Assembly (NCBI GenBank): GCA_020002185.1
Contig: CM034534.1
Location: 66,642,152-66,706,151, forward strand
From: Paraescarpia echinospica
Lineage: Eukaryota > Annelida > Polychaeta > Sabellida > Siboglinidae
Reading direction: 5' to 3'
DNA length: 64,000 nucleotides
Numbering within the stretch: the first letter of the stretch is position 1; each line of letters starts with the position of its first letter. Shown here piece after piece: positions 1 to 20,100 of this stretch. A program made the translations under genes and the position numbers. The notes below the pieces were generated by a model, which saw nothing but the letters and a program-made list of their open reading frames with translations, ran no database searches and was not told where the DNA came from.

Positions 1-22
1 TAACGTGTTTACCTGTTGTTGT

Positions 23-150
23 CTAGCTCTTCGAGCGGCGCCTCGTTCCAACGGTGCATATGAGGACGGTGATGACAATCATGAGTAACAGAATGAGCAC
101 TCCCATGCCAATCATAGCCACGTACTCGTCGTCCAACGCCATTATGCGAT
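23..150 (-). CDS. Terminal exon with transmembrane segment, paralogous to the PAN gene's last exon
   Basis: On the minus strand a TTTCTCAG acceptor (151-158) is followed by an open frame entered in phase 1. It encodes about 41 residues: a short acidic lead (LDDEY), a strongly hydrophobic stretch of about 22 residues, a basic tail (TRRRSKS) and TAG at 23-25. The motif Y-V-x-x-x-G-M-G-x-L-x-L-L-L-x-I-V is shared with the last exon of the PAN gene at 14176-14321, and both exons start in phase 1, so common origin is likely. The basic tail fits a cytoplasmic stop-transfer signal. No signal-peptide or ectodomain exon of its own is visible between this exon and 620. It may be an alternative 3' exon of the gene whose other terminal exon is at 621-814, or the end of a gene whose earlier exons I cannot see. 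The exon structure is inferred from sequence only. Confidence 0.45.
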
Positions 151-620
151 CTGAGAAACCTATAACCAATGCCCAACGTGTTGTGATACAAGAATTATAA
201 TCACAACTGCAAAGACTGTGGAACGCTAATCAAAATGGCCACTCGATTGTGTGTGCTGGATTTGGCAACACGATGGAATAACGGGGTGATACGATTGTCC
301 CAATGGAGCAATACTGCGATGCGAATTGCGGCGCTCCATCGCACCGAATCATTATTCCACTGTCCATCGCGTACCCAAAAATTAATATTACTACCCCATC
401 CCTTTGCGGCTATAGTGGGCTGCAATTGCTGACCTACCCTAAACAAACACGACACAAGTCGCTTTGCTGCTAAACTTCTTTAAGTGACATATATGTAATT
501 TACGATATGCTATAATAACCGTTGGCATGGTTTCACGAGAACCACCGCTAAAGACGTTTTTCTCGACAGTTCGGCGCTAAAGATCACTTCACTGCATTGG
601 AAGATAACAGTGTATTTTAT
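151..620. other. No recognised gene
   Basis: Unique sequence between two minus-strand transmembrane exons. An 84-codon open frame on minus (201-455) has no cysteine pattern or motif I recognise and starts at no convincing ATG plus splice context. I treat the stretch as intergenic or intronic. Confidence 0.4.
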
Positions 621-8397
<7,777 letters not shown>

Positions 8398-8782
8398 GTT
8401 GCCACTCTTCTGTATTGCAGCCGTGCCCGTGTTTGTGCAGAAGCTAACTCACTCGTTACACCAAATCACGACGGCTACTACAACGAATGCGGCCACGCGT
8501 GTCGAAGCGTTCCTGGCAGTCACGCGTGGCTGGTTTCGTACAATGCGCGGGCCGAGATGCCGACGCACAGAGCAGGCGCCGACGCACAGAGCAGGCGCCG
8601 CCGCACACATCACGGCAAAGTGTGACATATATTATAAAGTGTAGCTATTACAGCAACACCGTTCGCGTCGCATATGTTCGGTTGATATGTTGTAAAGCAT
8701 ACGATGCTTGATGTGTACGTTATAATGTGTCTGTGTGAATAAGTGCGTGCGTGCATGAATGAATGCATGTTTCCGTCAGTAA
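8398..8782 (-). promoter_or_regulatory. GC-rich region upstream of a signal-peptide exon
   Basis: This segment lies just 5' of the minus-strand ATG at 8397 and is noticeably richer in CG dinucleotides than the flanks (about 8440-8620). It holds a 19-bp direct repeat (8558-8576, 8577-8595). A TTTATAATATA stretch on minus near 8630 could act as a TATA element. Promoter role is inferred from position and composition only. Confidence 0.25.
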
Positions 8783-8908
8783 CATAAATTACATAAAAAT
8801 CAATGACTTCGCATTTTACCCCTTTCAAACATTGTACATTCTCACTTGTTTGTCTTGCATATATTGTTACAATTTTTTAAATAAACGTTCATTCAGTAAT
8901 AACAACGA
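8783..8908 (+). mobile_element. Solo 3' end of a LINE
   Basis: This block is closely similar to 27082-27239, which follows the reverse transcriptase at 25420-26757. Shared landmarks in order are TCAATGACTTCG, TTCAAACATTG, ATTCTCACTTGT and ACGTTCATT. It is therefore probably a severely 5'-truncated copy of that LINE family's 3' untranslated region, plus strand. Confidence 0.6.
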
Positions 8909-10972
8909 CATATTTAAACATCGCTTTGATTGAGGTTACAGTGTACATAATGGTTGTCCAAGCATTGCCCAGTTTAAATACCCACATACTTTCACTCATT
9001 AAAATAACAACGAATCGGTCAACTCTGTCTCTATGTTGCCCCAACTGTGGTTGACGATGAACAACTTTAAGTAGCATTATAATTAGCATCAAAATAAACA
9101 AATGAGGGCAAGCTTTCAAAAAGCGCACAACCTATTTATATCCACTTGAAAGTTCACATCACGTCTTCGCAATGTGTCATTCATACACAACGCCCGCGCA
9201 CTCTGTTGTCAACTCGTTCCGACTTCATTAGCACAAAGCTTGCCTCTCAGTCGGTGGTTGCTGAACCCCGCGTATTCGCTACAATAATAGCGCACCTCAG
9301 GCGAGAACTGCTACCACTAATATCGCCACACCTGAACGCCTCCGACGTCCTCTATTGGGCTGTGTACACCTAGTCGCCGCACTCATGCACCGACAGAAAC
9401 GGCCGTGGGAAGCGGTGTGGAATGTGCCCACAGCACCGTGGTCACCGGGAGTCGAACAATGGCTTGAATCATCCGGTTTAATTATAGAGTTCCTTTCCCG
9501 AGGTGCCACCGTGGCGTTGTCCGAGCGTCTGGCCTCTGAACGAGCGAGCAACGAAGAGAGCCAAGAGAGCGTGTTAATGTGTGCATCAGCTATTATTTGA
9601 ATAATCTACTCTGGATACATTTCTATATAAATTTGGTCGCCATGCATCGGATACTCGTCGCTACTTTTGTCGCCGCAGAATGTTGCCGTATTGTCTGACA
9701 TTGGTGAAATTATAAATTTTATATTATATAAACCACATACGTTTCTCTCATTGTCCAAATATATGTTCTTTTAATACGCATTCATACACACTGACCCAGC
9801 CACGCATATATTATATGCACGTTCCCTGTGATTTTCGAGTAGTATTTGTGTGTGTAATTCTCCGTATTTATTACTGTCTTTTTATGATGTTTCGTTAGAA
9901 AAAATAACCGACGAACAGAGTGTGTTGTTTGATGCCTACGTGTGAATACAAATACACCTACACCAGCAACTAAGTTGAGTGCACAGGTGTCAATTTATCA
10001 CTTGACCGTCTTGTTACTGAATGCTACACCTGGCGTACGCCTATTCTCTTTGTGTTTTCGCTGACGCCCCAGAACAATAAGCGGGCGTTTCACGTGTTTT
10101 GTGGCCACGTAGGCCTACTGGGTCGGCTATGTCAGTCTAACCTAGCCGCATGTCATAACACCTTGGCTTTCTTATATTGTGTACATATGCATTACAGCAA
10201 TATATGTCCGTTTATTGGTAATATACACGCTATTTGGCGGATGTTGCACATCGAAACGTTCGTTTCTATGCACTGACCATTTGCAGAAGAGTTGACACAC
10301 GAGGAGGAATACTGTTGAATAGTGGCCGGCTTCTCAATCCTAACACATTGCTCTTCTTGGGTGTTTTACAGAGACGGTGTCCCTGTTGAGGCTCGGCAAA
10401 CACCCTCAAAATTCATATTGGGTGGGCTGAGACACAGCTTCGGCACGGCTCCGCCTGTAGCGCTGTCGGATCATGGCACCATCGGAAGACGGGGGTGGGA
10501 GGGGGGGGGGCAAGACCTCATGGACACGCCTATGCATTATATTGGTTCTAGCGTAACGCCTCTTACGCTTGAGCTCCTGGTTTGTCCAGCACGTTTCAAT
10601 GTCCGCAGCGGGATGATCTGTAAGACTGGTTCGCGAGGTAGAGGTGTCTTCAGCAATAGTTTGCCAGTGGAAAGGGTCAACGCCAAACTTTATATACGTT
10701 TCTTAGGTCACATCTTTGTATCAACATTTAGATCTACCTACTGGCTGCTTTCCTTAAGTTAACTCTTCAGAAAGTATAGTGGATTAAAATAGGATGAAAG
10801 ATGTCAATTTAAAACACAACCATATTGGAAGCCTTTTTGTTGGATGATTAGGAACGGTTTTGACTTATAACAATAACAACTTCCTATAATTTCCCCTTAA
10901 ACGCGTGAACATTAAATCGACTTCTCATTAACTGACAACTAAGTATAAATCAATAACAAGAAAACTGAAGTA
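8909..10972. other. No recognised gene
   Basis: Unique sequence. Features looked at were a TATATAAA followed by ATG and a short hydrophobic frame at 9622-9700, a G-rich run at 10491-10510, and open frames up to 146 codons (10322-10762). None has splice context or a recognisable domain. Confidence 0.45.
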
Positions 10973-11242
10973 ATGAGGATAAACATCAAATGCACCGACA
11001 GAATACACATTGATGATCAACACCTAAATGGAGTAGAGAAATATACATACCTGGGCGCAAACGTCCGCAACCAAGGAGGAGGGGATGACGATGTTAACAA
11101 CATAATACGAAAAGCAAGGACACCATTCACGAAACTCAAGCAGATATGGAGCTCAAATGTATACACATTAAAACTAAACTCAGATCATACAATACTCTGG
11201 TCAAATCAGTGTTATTGCATGGATGGGAAATATGGAAAATAA
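10973..11242 (+). mobile_element. Decayed LINE reverse transcriptase fragment
   Basis: The frame carries the LINE block ending in YTYLGANVRNQGG, followed by VNNIIRKARTPFTKLKQIW. This is the segment just after the catalytic palm in RTE/R2-like elements. The next block, normally LLYG-x-E-x-W, is garbled, indicating frameshift decay. No other part of the element is recognisable. Confidence 0.65.
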
Positions 11243-11781
11243 GCAAAAGCGACAACAACAACATTTACATTTTCCAATTCAACTGTCTCATACGAATTTA
11301 AAAAAATTGATGGCCAATAGTAATTTCGAACAAATACATTGAGATTATAACAGCAGAAGAGAAGATCAGCACAGAAGTACAGAGAAGGTGGAATTGGATC
11401 GGACTCTACACGTAAGTAGCACAACAAAGAAGTAGCGTTTCCGACCTTTCAGCTACAACAACTAAATGACGAGGGAGCGTATGTGTCTGTAATGAATGTA
11501 TGTACGTGTAGCTCTGCGTGAATAACTCAATGTCGTAGTTATTTAAAACTCTGTTTGTTTTGTTCACCAACCCACACGGGAATTCATGTCAAAAGTATGT
11601 AATTATTTTATTGACATTTACCAACAACGATCTAGTTACAACACGTGAAGTTAAAAAAGCAAGGTTAACAAAAATTTCAAAACTGCATCTGTCCGGTCTT
11701 CGTAGCTATCTATGGTACAACAATATACGAATACAATGACGTTAAAACATCTCAGTATTTGTCTATTATCTATTTCGTCAG
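11243..11781. other. No recognised gene
   Basis: AT-rich unique sequence after the LINE remnant. It ends in a good pyrimidine-rich acceptor (11761-11781), described with the next feature. Confidence 0.4.
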
Positions 11782-11953
11782 TTTGGATGGAACAAAGACT
11801 CGTCCAGCAGGCACGGACTGCACCGAGTTTAGTGCGTGTGATTCGTCAATATCGCGGTGCTACTTGCAGCGCCGCCTATCGACAGAACCATCGCATCGAA
11901 CTTGTTACAGTTACATCATCCCAGGAATAGCCGATATTCGAGGAGATTCGTAA
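11782..11953 (+). CDS. Candidate terminal exon, cysteine-rich, PAN-like second half
   Basis: A strong plus-strand acceptor (pyrimidine tract then CGTCAG, ending 11781) opens a frame of about 57 codons ending TAA at 11951-11953. Its core, C-T-E-F-S-A-C-D-x5-R-C-Y-L, resembles the second half of a PAN domain and can be laid against C-K-S-L-E-Y-S-x5-C-H-L in the minus-strand PAN protein. A further cysteine follows near TCYSY. I found no upstream signal-peptide or PAN first-half exon on this strand, so the gene is incomplete and may be a dead or inverted duplicate. The resemblance rests on a few positions. Confidence 0.25.
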
Positions 11954-12014
11954 AACACCAGAGGAACAATGCTTTCTCTGTGCCACAAAGATCACATTTC
12001 CATTAATGTACGCA

Positions 12015-12243
12015 TCAATGATACATATGCAATTCTGCATTATGTGTAATTTTACATATTTGTTCCCCAATTGTTGTCTCTTGTATACTACTATTTATGG
12101 CATACGTTATTTCATTGAAAAAAACTAGACTAATAAAAATGTAAATGAACACCGTTGTACGAATGAAACGGATGCAGATGTTCACAACAATTTCCCAGTG
12201 TGCATCATTCGTGACATGCGCAATACGAATTACTTGACTTCCA
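12015..12243 (-). other. Candidate transmembrane terminal exon
   Basis: A TTCTTTCAG acceptor on minus (12244-12252) opens a frame of about 75 residues containing one strongly hydrophobic run (TTVFIYIFISLVFF) and ending TGA at 12015-12017. It resembles in layout the transmembrane terminal exons at 621-814 and 23-150. Its entry phase differs (phase 2) unless a weaker AAG acceptor is used, so a link to the same family is doubtful. Confidence 0.2.
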
Positions 12244-12768
12244 CTGAAAGAACAATGCAAAGACCACATTCCGTGCAAACTCTGATGACACGTAATAGCT
12301 GGACATCGGCCTATATCAATGTTACTCAACGTCTCCTATTTGCATAACACACGACTCAGACTGGTGAAGATATGACTCACTTCTTAACTTTGACAACAGC
12401 GCATAAGGAATTCTACATAGTTTCACCCACGTGTTTCAACAATGTCATAATGGCATGCATTCATACAAGATGTGGCGTGATACCGCCCTCGATATCATAA
12501 TGTTTATGATATATAATGTGGCATTACATGTTAAAGTTATGTTAGTACGTTTGGGGTCTCGTACTTGAAAATGCAGTCATCAAAAACGACGAAAAACACT
12601 ACATACACATGGTAGCCACGGGTAAACCTGGAACACCGTGTGGTGTGAATCTCGATGTTTAATTACAACATAATTTATGACATAGGGAAAAAGCAAGTGC
12701 ACGTTTGGAATGCAACATGTGTTGTTAGTATAAGAGTATCCATCCATAAACACTACACTTCGTACTGA

Positions 12769-12799
12769 CATCCCTCGTCCCTAACATGGACGAGGGATG
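12769..12799. repeat. Short perfect hairpin
   Basis: Twelve-base perfect arms (CATCCCTCGTCC and its complement) around a seven-base loop. Isolated in unique sequence, too short for a canonical miRNA precursor stem, function unknown. Confidence 0.8.
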
Positions 12800-14175
12800 C
12801 TTCACAAATACAAACCTCCACAATACAGTGTCGTCGGCAATGCTCTCAAATGCAAAACCTAAACTGTGCAGACATTGCGGTGCATCCTACTGGCATGATA
12901 TTAAATAACCGATTAGCTATTATATTCATAATTCACAGTATTCCTAAAGTTATTTACATACAGTATCATTCAATACTCCATCATCAAGATAGGGAAATAC
13001 GACGAGATCTCATTGATCTTAGACACCGTTTATGCTTTTTAATTTTTCTGTTATCGAAAAAGAGAGTTGCCGAAATGTGATGAAACATAGCTCAACAAAC
13101 ACGTAGGCGTGTAATAAACAAAGTAACACATTTCAAGCTGGATAATAATGGTAACATGTTACATGTAATGTCTATCAACCGCTTCCAGATTCTTGAAGCT
13201 ACATTCTTTTCATGTCAACACGCACTGTTCGTCCGCCATTTTCTTATTACAACTTCTCCAATGTCGCCCAGCTGTTTCATGCACGTGGCGCAATCCTGGT
13301 TATCTCTCGTCCGATTGATTCCCTCTTCACTGACGTCATGATTATGCGTCATCGTCGTCTACCTTTTTTTCTTCCCTGCCGAATAAATATATCACGATGA
13401 AGAGAAATTTGATAAAAACACGGAACTTATCAAGTTTTATTAATAAAAGAGAAATATTTTGCTTAATTGCGTCTCTCACTTTTGGCAGTTTGGCAACAAA
13501 CTCTAACATATATGCCGTATATTAAATAAACCAATGGCAGTATATTTCTCTATTATCACTAACAATTAAAAAAATGACGTTCATGTTATAAAACAGAACA
13601 CGCTATTATGTCAATATATGACAAAATAGTTTTCTTTTATTCTGGTTGAGTTCTCAATATCATTAACAACAACTGACATGCACGTTATACTAGAATAAAA
13701 TTTAAAATTGGGTACCTAATACATATTGTAAGGAATCCTGGGTTGTCGACAAAGTCACACACTAGGAATGCAACTAATTATAAAAATTTTACTATGAACC
13801 CTGTACCAAAATCGGAGCGACATTACACTACTGTAACGTTACACGAGACGACAGAAAGAAGACGGAACATTGAGAAAAGAGATCGACAGGACAAAACACA
13901 ACTGCAAACGAAGTAACTGGTAACAGATTGAGATAGGCCGAACATATACATAGACTGAGTGAATAAATATCGACAAAAAGCGCACTGATAACAGAAGAGG
14001 ATGTTAGAAGGAGAATTCCAATATTACGATGAAGAGACAGTGTGGCTAGATATCTTGAAAGGACGGTGATGAACAGTGGTGACTGGGGAACGATGCCGAA
14101 TTATGTGATACGTGAAGTATCGCTGAGAGGAAGGGACGGATCCGCGAGGGATCAACGGGGGCAGGAGCCTACTAC
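12800..14175. other. 3' flank of the PAN gene, no recognised gene
   Basis: AT-rich sequence downstream of the minus-strand stop at 14176. Possible minus-strand AATAAA signals occur near 13630 and 13436, so part could be 3' untranslated sequence. Nothing else is recognised. Confidence 0.35.
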
Positions 14176-17100
14176 TTACTTTCCTTTCGAAGGCGCTGTC
14201 AGGATGATAACTACAGCAACGATGACGAGTAAGAGACAGAGACTGCCCATGCCGTATATGACGACGTAGGAGGGATGGTCGGTGAAATACTGCATCGCAT
14301 TGGACATCGTCGACGGCTTGTCTGTAGAATATAACATCCGAATAAAGAAACATACACTAATTCATACAAGGCAGTGTTTAATCCTCCACACATAAAGAAT
14401 AATTTGTGAAAAGACGCATCTACTCGAAGAACAATTTTGTTACATTCCCATTATTTCGTACATCATGTCATACAACAAAATCGGACGTAAATTACTCGTA
14501 TAAACATACTAAGAGATCAATTAGCGGTGACAATTTGTGGCTACGGCCGTGTCGTAGATATGGATCGGTTCCAATTGTACAAGTCTGCTGCGATTTTGGC
14601 AGCAGTATCCAATCGGCGGCCGCCGCGATCGACATGTGCAGGACTCGTCATTTGTGTGTCATCAACATTCAAGCGGTGATTGTTAATTGTTGGCATTTGT
14701 ATGATAACACGGATTTTTTATCTGCGTCAATACTTTTAGGAAAGGTAAACACTAAACAATAATGATTAACATATATTAAATATTTAAGGTGATTCCGTGA
14801 CGTCAACAGAGACATGTTCATATTTCTAAAAAATAATTCATTGTTTACCAAACATATTACCGTAAATTTCCATGTATAATACGCATTTTTTCCTTCACTT
14901 TTTACTCAAAAGTCGGGGTGCATATTATACATGGTGCTAAGCCTAAACAACATTTTCTCTGACCAATCTATCAATATTTGCAGACCAGGATAACGCTGCT
15001 GGAAAACTAGTAATATTATTAAAGTCGGCGTGATGTCACAATCACGTAAACCACCGCAGCAACACAAACGAAAGGCAAGAATCGCACTCCCGTAACCGCC
15101 TCTCTAGCCCTAAACCTCTGACCTCTATTTATAAATAGAGGTCAGTGCCCTAAACTAGCGTAGAGAAATGACAAAGATTAGAGCCCGGATGTCTGACATC
15201 GCGAATAACACCAATGAGCGGAAAGCGTACGAAACCGGGAAGCGCAGCTCGGGAAGCGTCCCGCTATGATTATGATTGGCGATCCAGAATCACGTGAATG
15301 ATGCCCGCGTCACGGGTCGAGGGTCAATTAGTGTGACTCCATGTTTAAAGTTGTGAACGCAAATGTGAATGTAAATAAAAACGAATGTAGCGCATGTATG
15401 CTTCGCTGTTGAAAGTACCAGGTTTGCATGTAGCATTTCAGAATATAACTTGGTGTTAATTTAAAAGTGAAATTAGAACGACACAATGTAAGTTCTAGCA
15501 AGCGCTGAATTAATCAGTTGCGCAATCGTCAAGCTACAACAAAAGTTACGTAGTGCTTACGCACTAGTCACTAGCGAGCGACCAGCCGGCAGCAATGCCG
15601 TAACTTGCGTAGCCGTACGTGACATGTTTACGATTCTGAGATGGATTCATGGGTTCAAGCAAAATATTAGAAGCGGGGAAATCGGGGATTGATATCAAAA
15701 TTCGGGGTGCGTATTATACATGATCATACACGGAAATTTACGGTAAGCACAAGTACTCAAAAATGTGAAAAGTTACTAGCATTTAGATAATATGTAGGAC
15801 ACTTTAACTATAATCTGAGGCTTTCTGCGCCTATTTGTAAAATATCATATTCCTAATATTAGAATAAACTTGTTGAAGGTACATTGCCCGCCATTTTGTG
15901 TTTAATAAACTCGACACAGTGTTTCTTATTTGAATATTTTGACCGCCCGATTAATTAACATCAAGACCCTTTGATGTTCGACGGGTTCGCGGGATTCCCA
16001 CATGCAAGATAACTGATTCAACGAACTTCCTGCTAATAATTATCCCTGGCTAATTCCGGATGACGGAACAGAAATACCTCGCTGTCAGTTTGCTTCAATT
16101 TATTATTGAATATATGAAAGGAAGCTCACCGGCACAGTATAATTCATAATATGTGACGCCAAACTCCTTGTCTACAGTCACCATGTCAACGTCGACAGTA
16201 CTTCTAGTGGCAGCCGATAAGTGGCAGCTTGTCTCTGTCTTCGAATACTCGAGCGACTTACAAGTGAAGTTCGTCTCTTGCTGTGGATGATACAACAATC
16301 ACAGTTTTATTTATTGACATAACAATCTATGTGCAAATTAGATATCATAATTTAGAATAAGTTCAATTTGGTGGTAGTAGAGGCCAGCTTCTGTCTCGAG
16401 AGACAATGCTTGTTGCAGCTGCATCGGGTAGGTTTATTTGGATTCCTCTCGCACGCTTGGTTTCCTGGTTTATCTCGTGTGCTTCGATTTCATTTGCTGA
16501 ACCACCAGTGAGACAGGCTCGCCAAATGACTCTGTCCTCAACAAAAGTCTGCCAGCGTAGAGGGTCGATGCCATAGTCTTATATATCTCTCTCTCGTGAC
16601 CACATATTTGAATTTTTAACTTTGGTCCTACTGGACATTTGTACGCAGTCAACTCCTCATTGAGGATTGTCTTTGGGAGACGGTCACTGTACACGTCCAA
16701 GCCGTTGTAGGCGTCTGTGTTTGAGGATGTTGCTTAATGTCGTTGATTTGCAGCGCTGCAGGATCTCGAGATTAGTAATTTTATCTTGCCATTTTACGCC
16801 AATGATTGTTCGCAGGCAACGAAGATGAACACTTGGTGGTAGTTGTAATAATAACAACAATACGGTAGCATTACAATAACAACGCAGTTACGACAAAATG
16901 ATATTGACAACGCGTTACTATTTGCAGTAATAACAACACATTTTTTCTGGTGGTCGAGATTTAATATAGGTAAAGTTTATTGTTTTATCGTTTTTATTAT
17001 ATTTGGTGCATCGACCTGTCATGTGATTTCCCTGTTATTGTTATTGAACCTTAGTGTAATTAATAAGAATTATATAAAACAACACCCATTGCAAATGTGC

Positions 17101-20100
17101 TGATCCAAGCAAAATACCATAATGTTGCAGGTCCAATCGTAATACATTATGGTGCAATCGCCAATATAGTCCAACGGACACGTTTCGTTTAGTGTCACGG
17201 ATGTATTTTCCGAAGACATAGTTTGTTTGCCGAATGTTGCTACGGGTAATGGCTTCGAGAGAATGCAGACAGTTTAGCGTTACGAATATGAAATGAGTTT
17301 GGTGGTTACACTGTAAAGGACATTATCAAGGATTAAACAACATCGACTTTGTCCCCAAACTGTTCAGCAGCCAATCGGCATGCGTGTTACATACCGCCTT
17401 GCAAATCCGCTTGCATTCATCAGCGTTGTCTTTATTGGTCAGTATCAAGTTGTTGTAGCCTTTGAGCACCGTGTCCGGAACCTCTATCCACTGCAGGTCA
17501 TCGCACTTGGCTGTAGGGAAAAAAACACAGCGTAGACAATTAAATTGTTATATAGCGGAGTATCCAGTCCTTTGTACTGCTCAAAGCGCTTTACACTTCA
17601 CACCCTGGCAGACCTGTTCAATCAAACACCATCTCGACTTCTCTGGAAGTGTGATTTTTTCTTCTTCTTCTTCTTCCACAGGTGCATAACACTATTGTGA
17701 ATACATACACTGTAGATGAAGTTGGTAATTATTTATAACATGGATGTGGTGCAAATTAAACAATAACAAATTATTAAAAAGTGGATCAGTTCTGGATAAA
17801 AACAGAGCAGCGCAGTAGTGCTGGCTAAGTGGAGATAAAAATGCGAAGTGTCTAAAAGTCCAGAGTGGACTACCTTCCCTTGAAAGTACTTTTGGTCGGG
17901 GATTTGACTATTCACTCTGGCAGCTGGTTCCATACGCAGATACTAGCGGGGAAGAACGAGTGCTTACACATTCCTGTGCGACGAATATTCGTACAAATAT
18001 ATATTCCCACCACTGTCGTGAGCCATGTATGCATCTATACAGCTTGGTAAAGTGCAGCAACGTTCATATAATCTTTCTGCTCAAATCAGATATATCTAGC
18101 AATCGCTACTGACAACACATAATGTTTATGTTCAACCATTTGGTCTTGTTAGGCTCTACACTTCGAAAAACTCTATGTATCCGCAAACAAGCGGTTTTTA
18201 ACAAGTACATGTAAACATTTATAGAAACCTGTTCTATGATCAAACAAATGTCCGCTATCAAAGGTTACGTACGATGTTACAATTCCATCATCGCATTCAT
18301 ATTTACCATAATTATCAACTAAAGAAACAACTTTGCCACAAGAGATAGCATAGTTAACATTAAGTTCGTTACCAAAGTCCGTTTCGCCTACACAGGTTCC
18401 CGTGTGGATGCGAGTTCATATCGAATCACACTAATATTTTCGGCAGGGCACAAATCACCCTTATTACATTATTGTACACTTCAGAAAACTTCTAAAATAT
18501 CGAATGTATTATACGTTTTTGTAACATCTAACCTGCTAGTGCTGTAATGTTTGTTTTTGTAACATCTAACCTGCTAGTGCTGTAATGTTTGTTTTTGTAA
18601 CACCTAACCTGCTAGTGCTGTAATGTTTGTTTTTGTAACACCTAACCTGCTAGTGCTGTAATGTTTGTTTTTGTAACACCTAACCTGCTAGTGCTGTAAT
18701 GTTTGTTTTTGTAACACCTAACCTGCTAGTGCTGTAATGTTTGTTTTTGTAACACTAACCTGCTAGTGCTGTAATGTTTGTTTTTGTAACATCTAACCTG
18801 CTAGTGCTGTAATGTTTGTTTTTGTAACACCTAACCTGCTAGTGCTGTAATGTTTGTTTTTGTAACATCTAACCTGCTAGTGCTGTAATGTTTGTTTTTG
18901 TAACATCTAACCTGCTAGTGCTGTAATGTTTGTTTTTGTAACATCTAACCTGCTAGTGCTGTAATGTTTGTTTTTGTAACATCTAACCTGCTAGTGCTGT
19001 AATGTTTGTTTTTGTAACATCTAACCTGCTAGTGCTGTAATGTTTGTTTTTGTAACATCTAACCTGCTAGTGCTGTAATGTTTGTTTTTGTAACATCTAA
19101 CCTGCTAGTGCTGTAATGTTTGTTTTTGTAACATCTAACCTGCTAGTGCTGTAATGTTTGTTTTTGTAACATCTAACCTGCTAGTGCTGTAATGTTTGTT
19201 TTTGTAACACCTAACCTGCTAGTGCTGTAATGTTTGTTTTTGTAACATCTAACCTGCTAGTGCTGTAATGTTTGTTTTTGTAACATCTAACCTGCTAGTG
19301 CTGTAATGTTTGTTTTTGTAACATCTAACCTGCTAGTGCTGTAATGTTTGTTTTTGTAACATCTAACCTGCTAGTGCTGTAATGTTTGTTTTTGTAACAT
19401 CTAACCTGCTAGTGCTGTAATGTTTGTTTTTGTAACATCTAACCTGCTAGTGCTGTAATGTTTGTTTTTGTAACACCTAACCTGCTAGTGCTGTAATGTA
19501 GTGCTGTAATGTTTGTAACATCTAACCTGCTAGTGCTGTAATGTTTGTTTTTGTAACATCTAACCTGCTAGTGCTGTAATGTTTGTTTTTGTAACACCTA
19601 ACCTGCTAGTGCTGTAATGTTTGTTTTTGTAACATCTAACCTGCTAGTGCTGTAATGTTTGTTTTTGTAACATCTAACCTGCTAGTGCTGTAATGTTTGT
19701 TTTTGTAACATCTAACCTGCTAGTGCTGTAATGTTTGTTTTTGTAACACCTAACCTGCTAGTGCTGTAATGTTTGTTTTTGTAACATCTAACCTGCTAGT
19801 GCTGTAATGTTTGTTTTTGTAACATCTAACCTGCTAGTGCTGTAATGTTTGTTTTTGTAACATCTAACCTGCTAGTGCTGTAATGTTTGTTTCTGTAACA
19901 TCTAACCTGCTAGTGCTGTAATGTTTGTTTTTGTAACATCTAACCTGCTAGTGCTGTAATGTTTGTTGTTGGTATCTGATATATGTGTCTCATGTGTTTG
20001 GTGCTGACTCGAAATTGTGTTCCAACAACACTTGGAGAGTTCATTTTCTAGTGATATGCTCATAAAATAGGGTAGGCTCACAATTGAGTTTTCATCGAAT

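Noticed and set aside
8889..9128. Hydrophobic 79-residue frame as a membrane protein
   Set aside because: Starts at GTG and overlaps the LINE-derived 3' block; no acceptor.
10322..10762. 146-codon open frame on plus
   Set aside because: Starts at GTG, no splice context, no recognisable domain, includes a poly-G artefact.
12769..12799. Terminator or miRNA precursor
   Set aside because: Rho-independent terminators do not apply in an animal nucleus, and the 12-bp stem is too short for a miRNA precursor.
18514..19966. CRISPR-like array
   Set aside because: Repeats are head to tail without unique spacers and lie in an animal intron.
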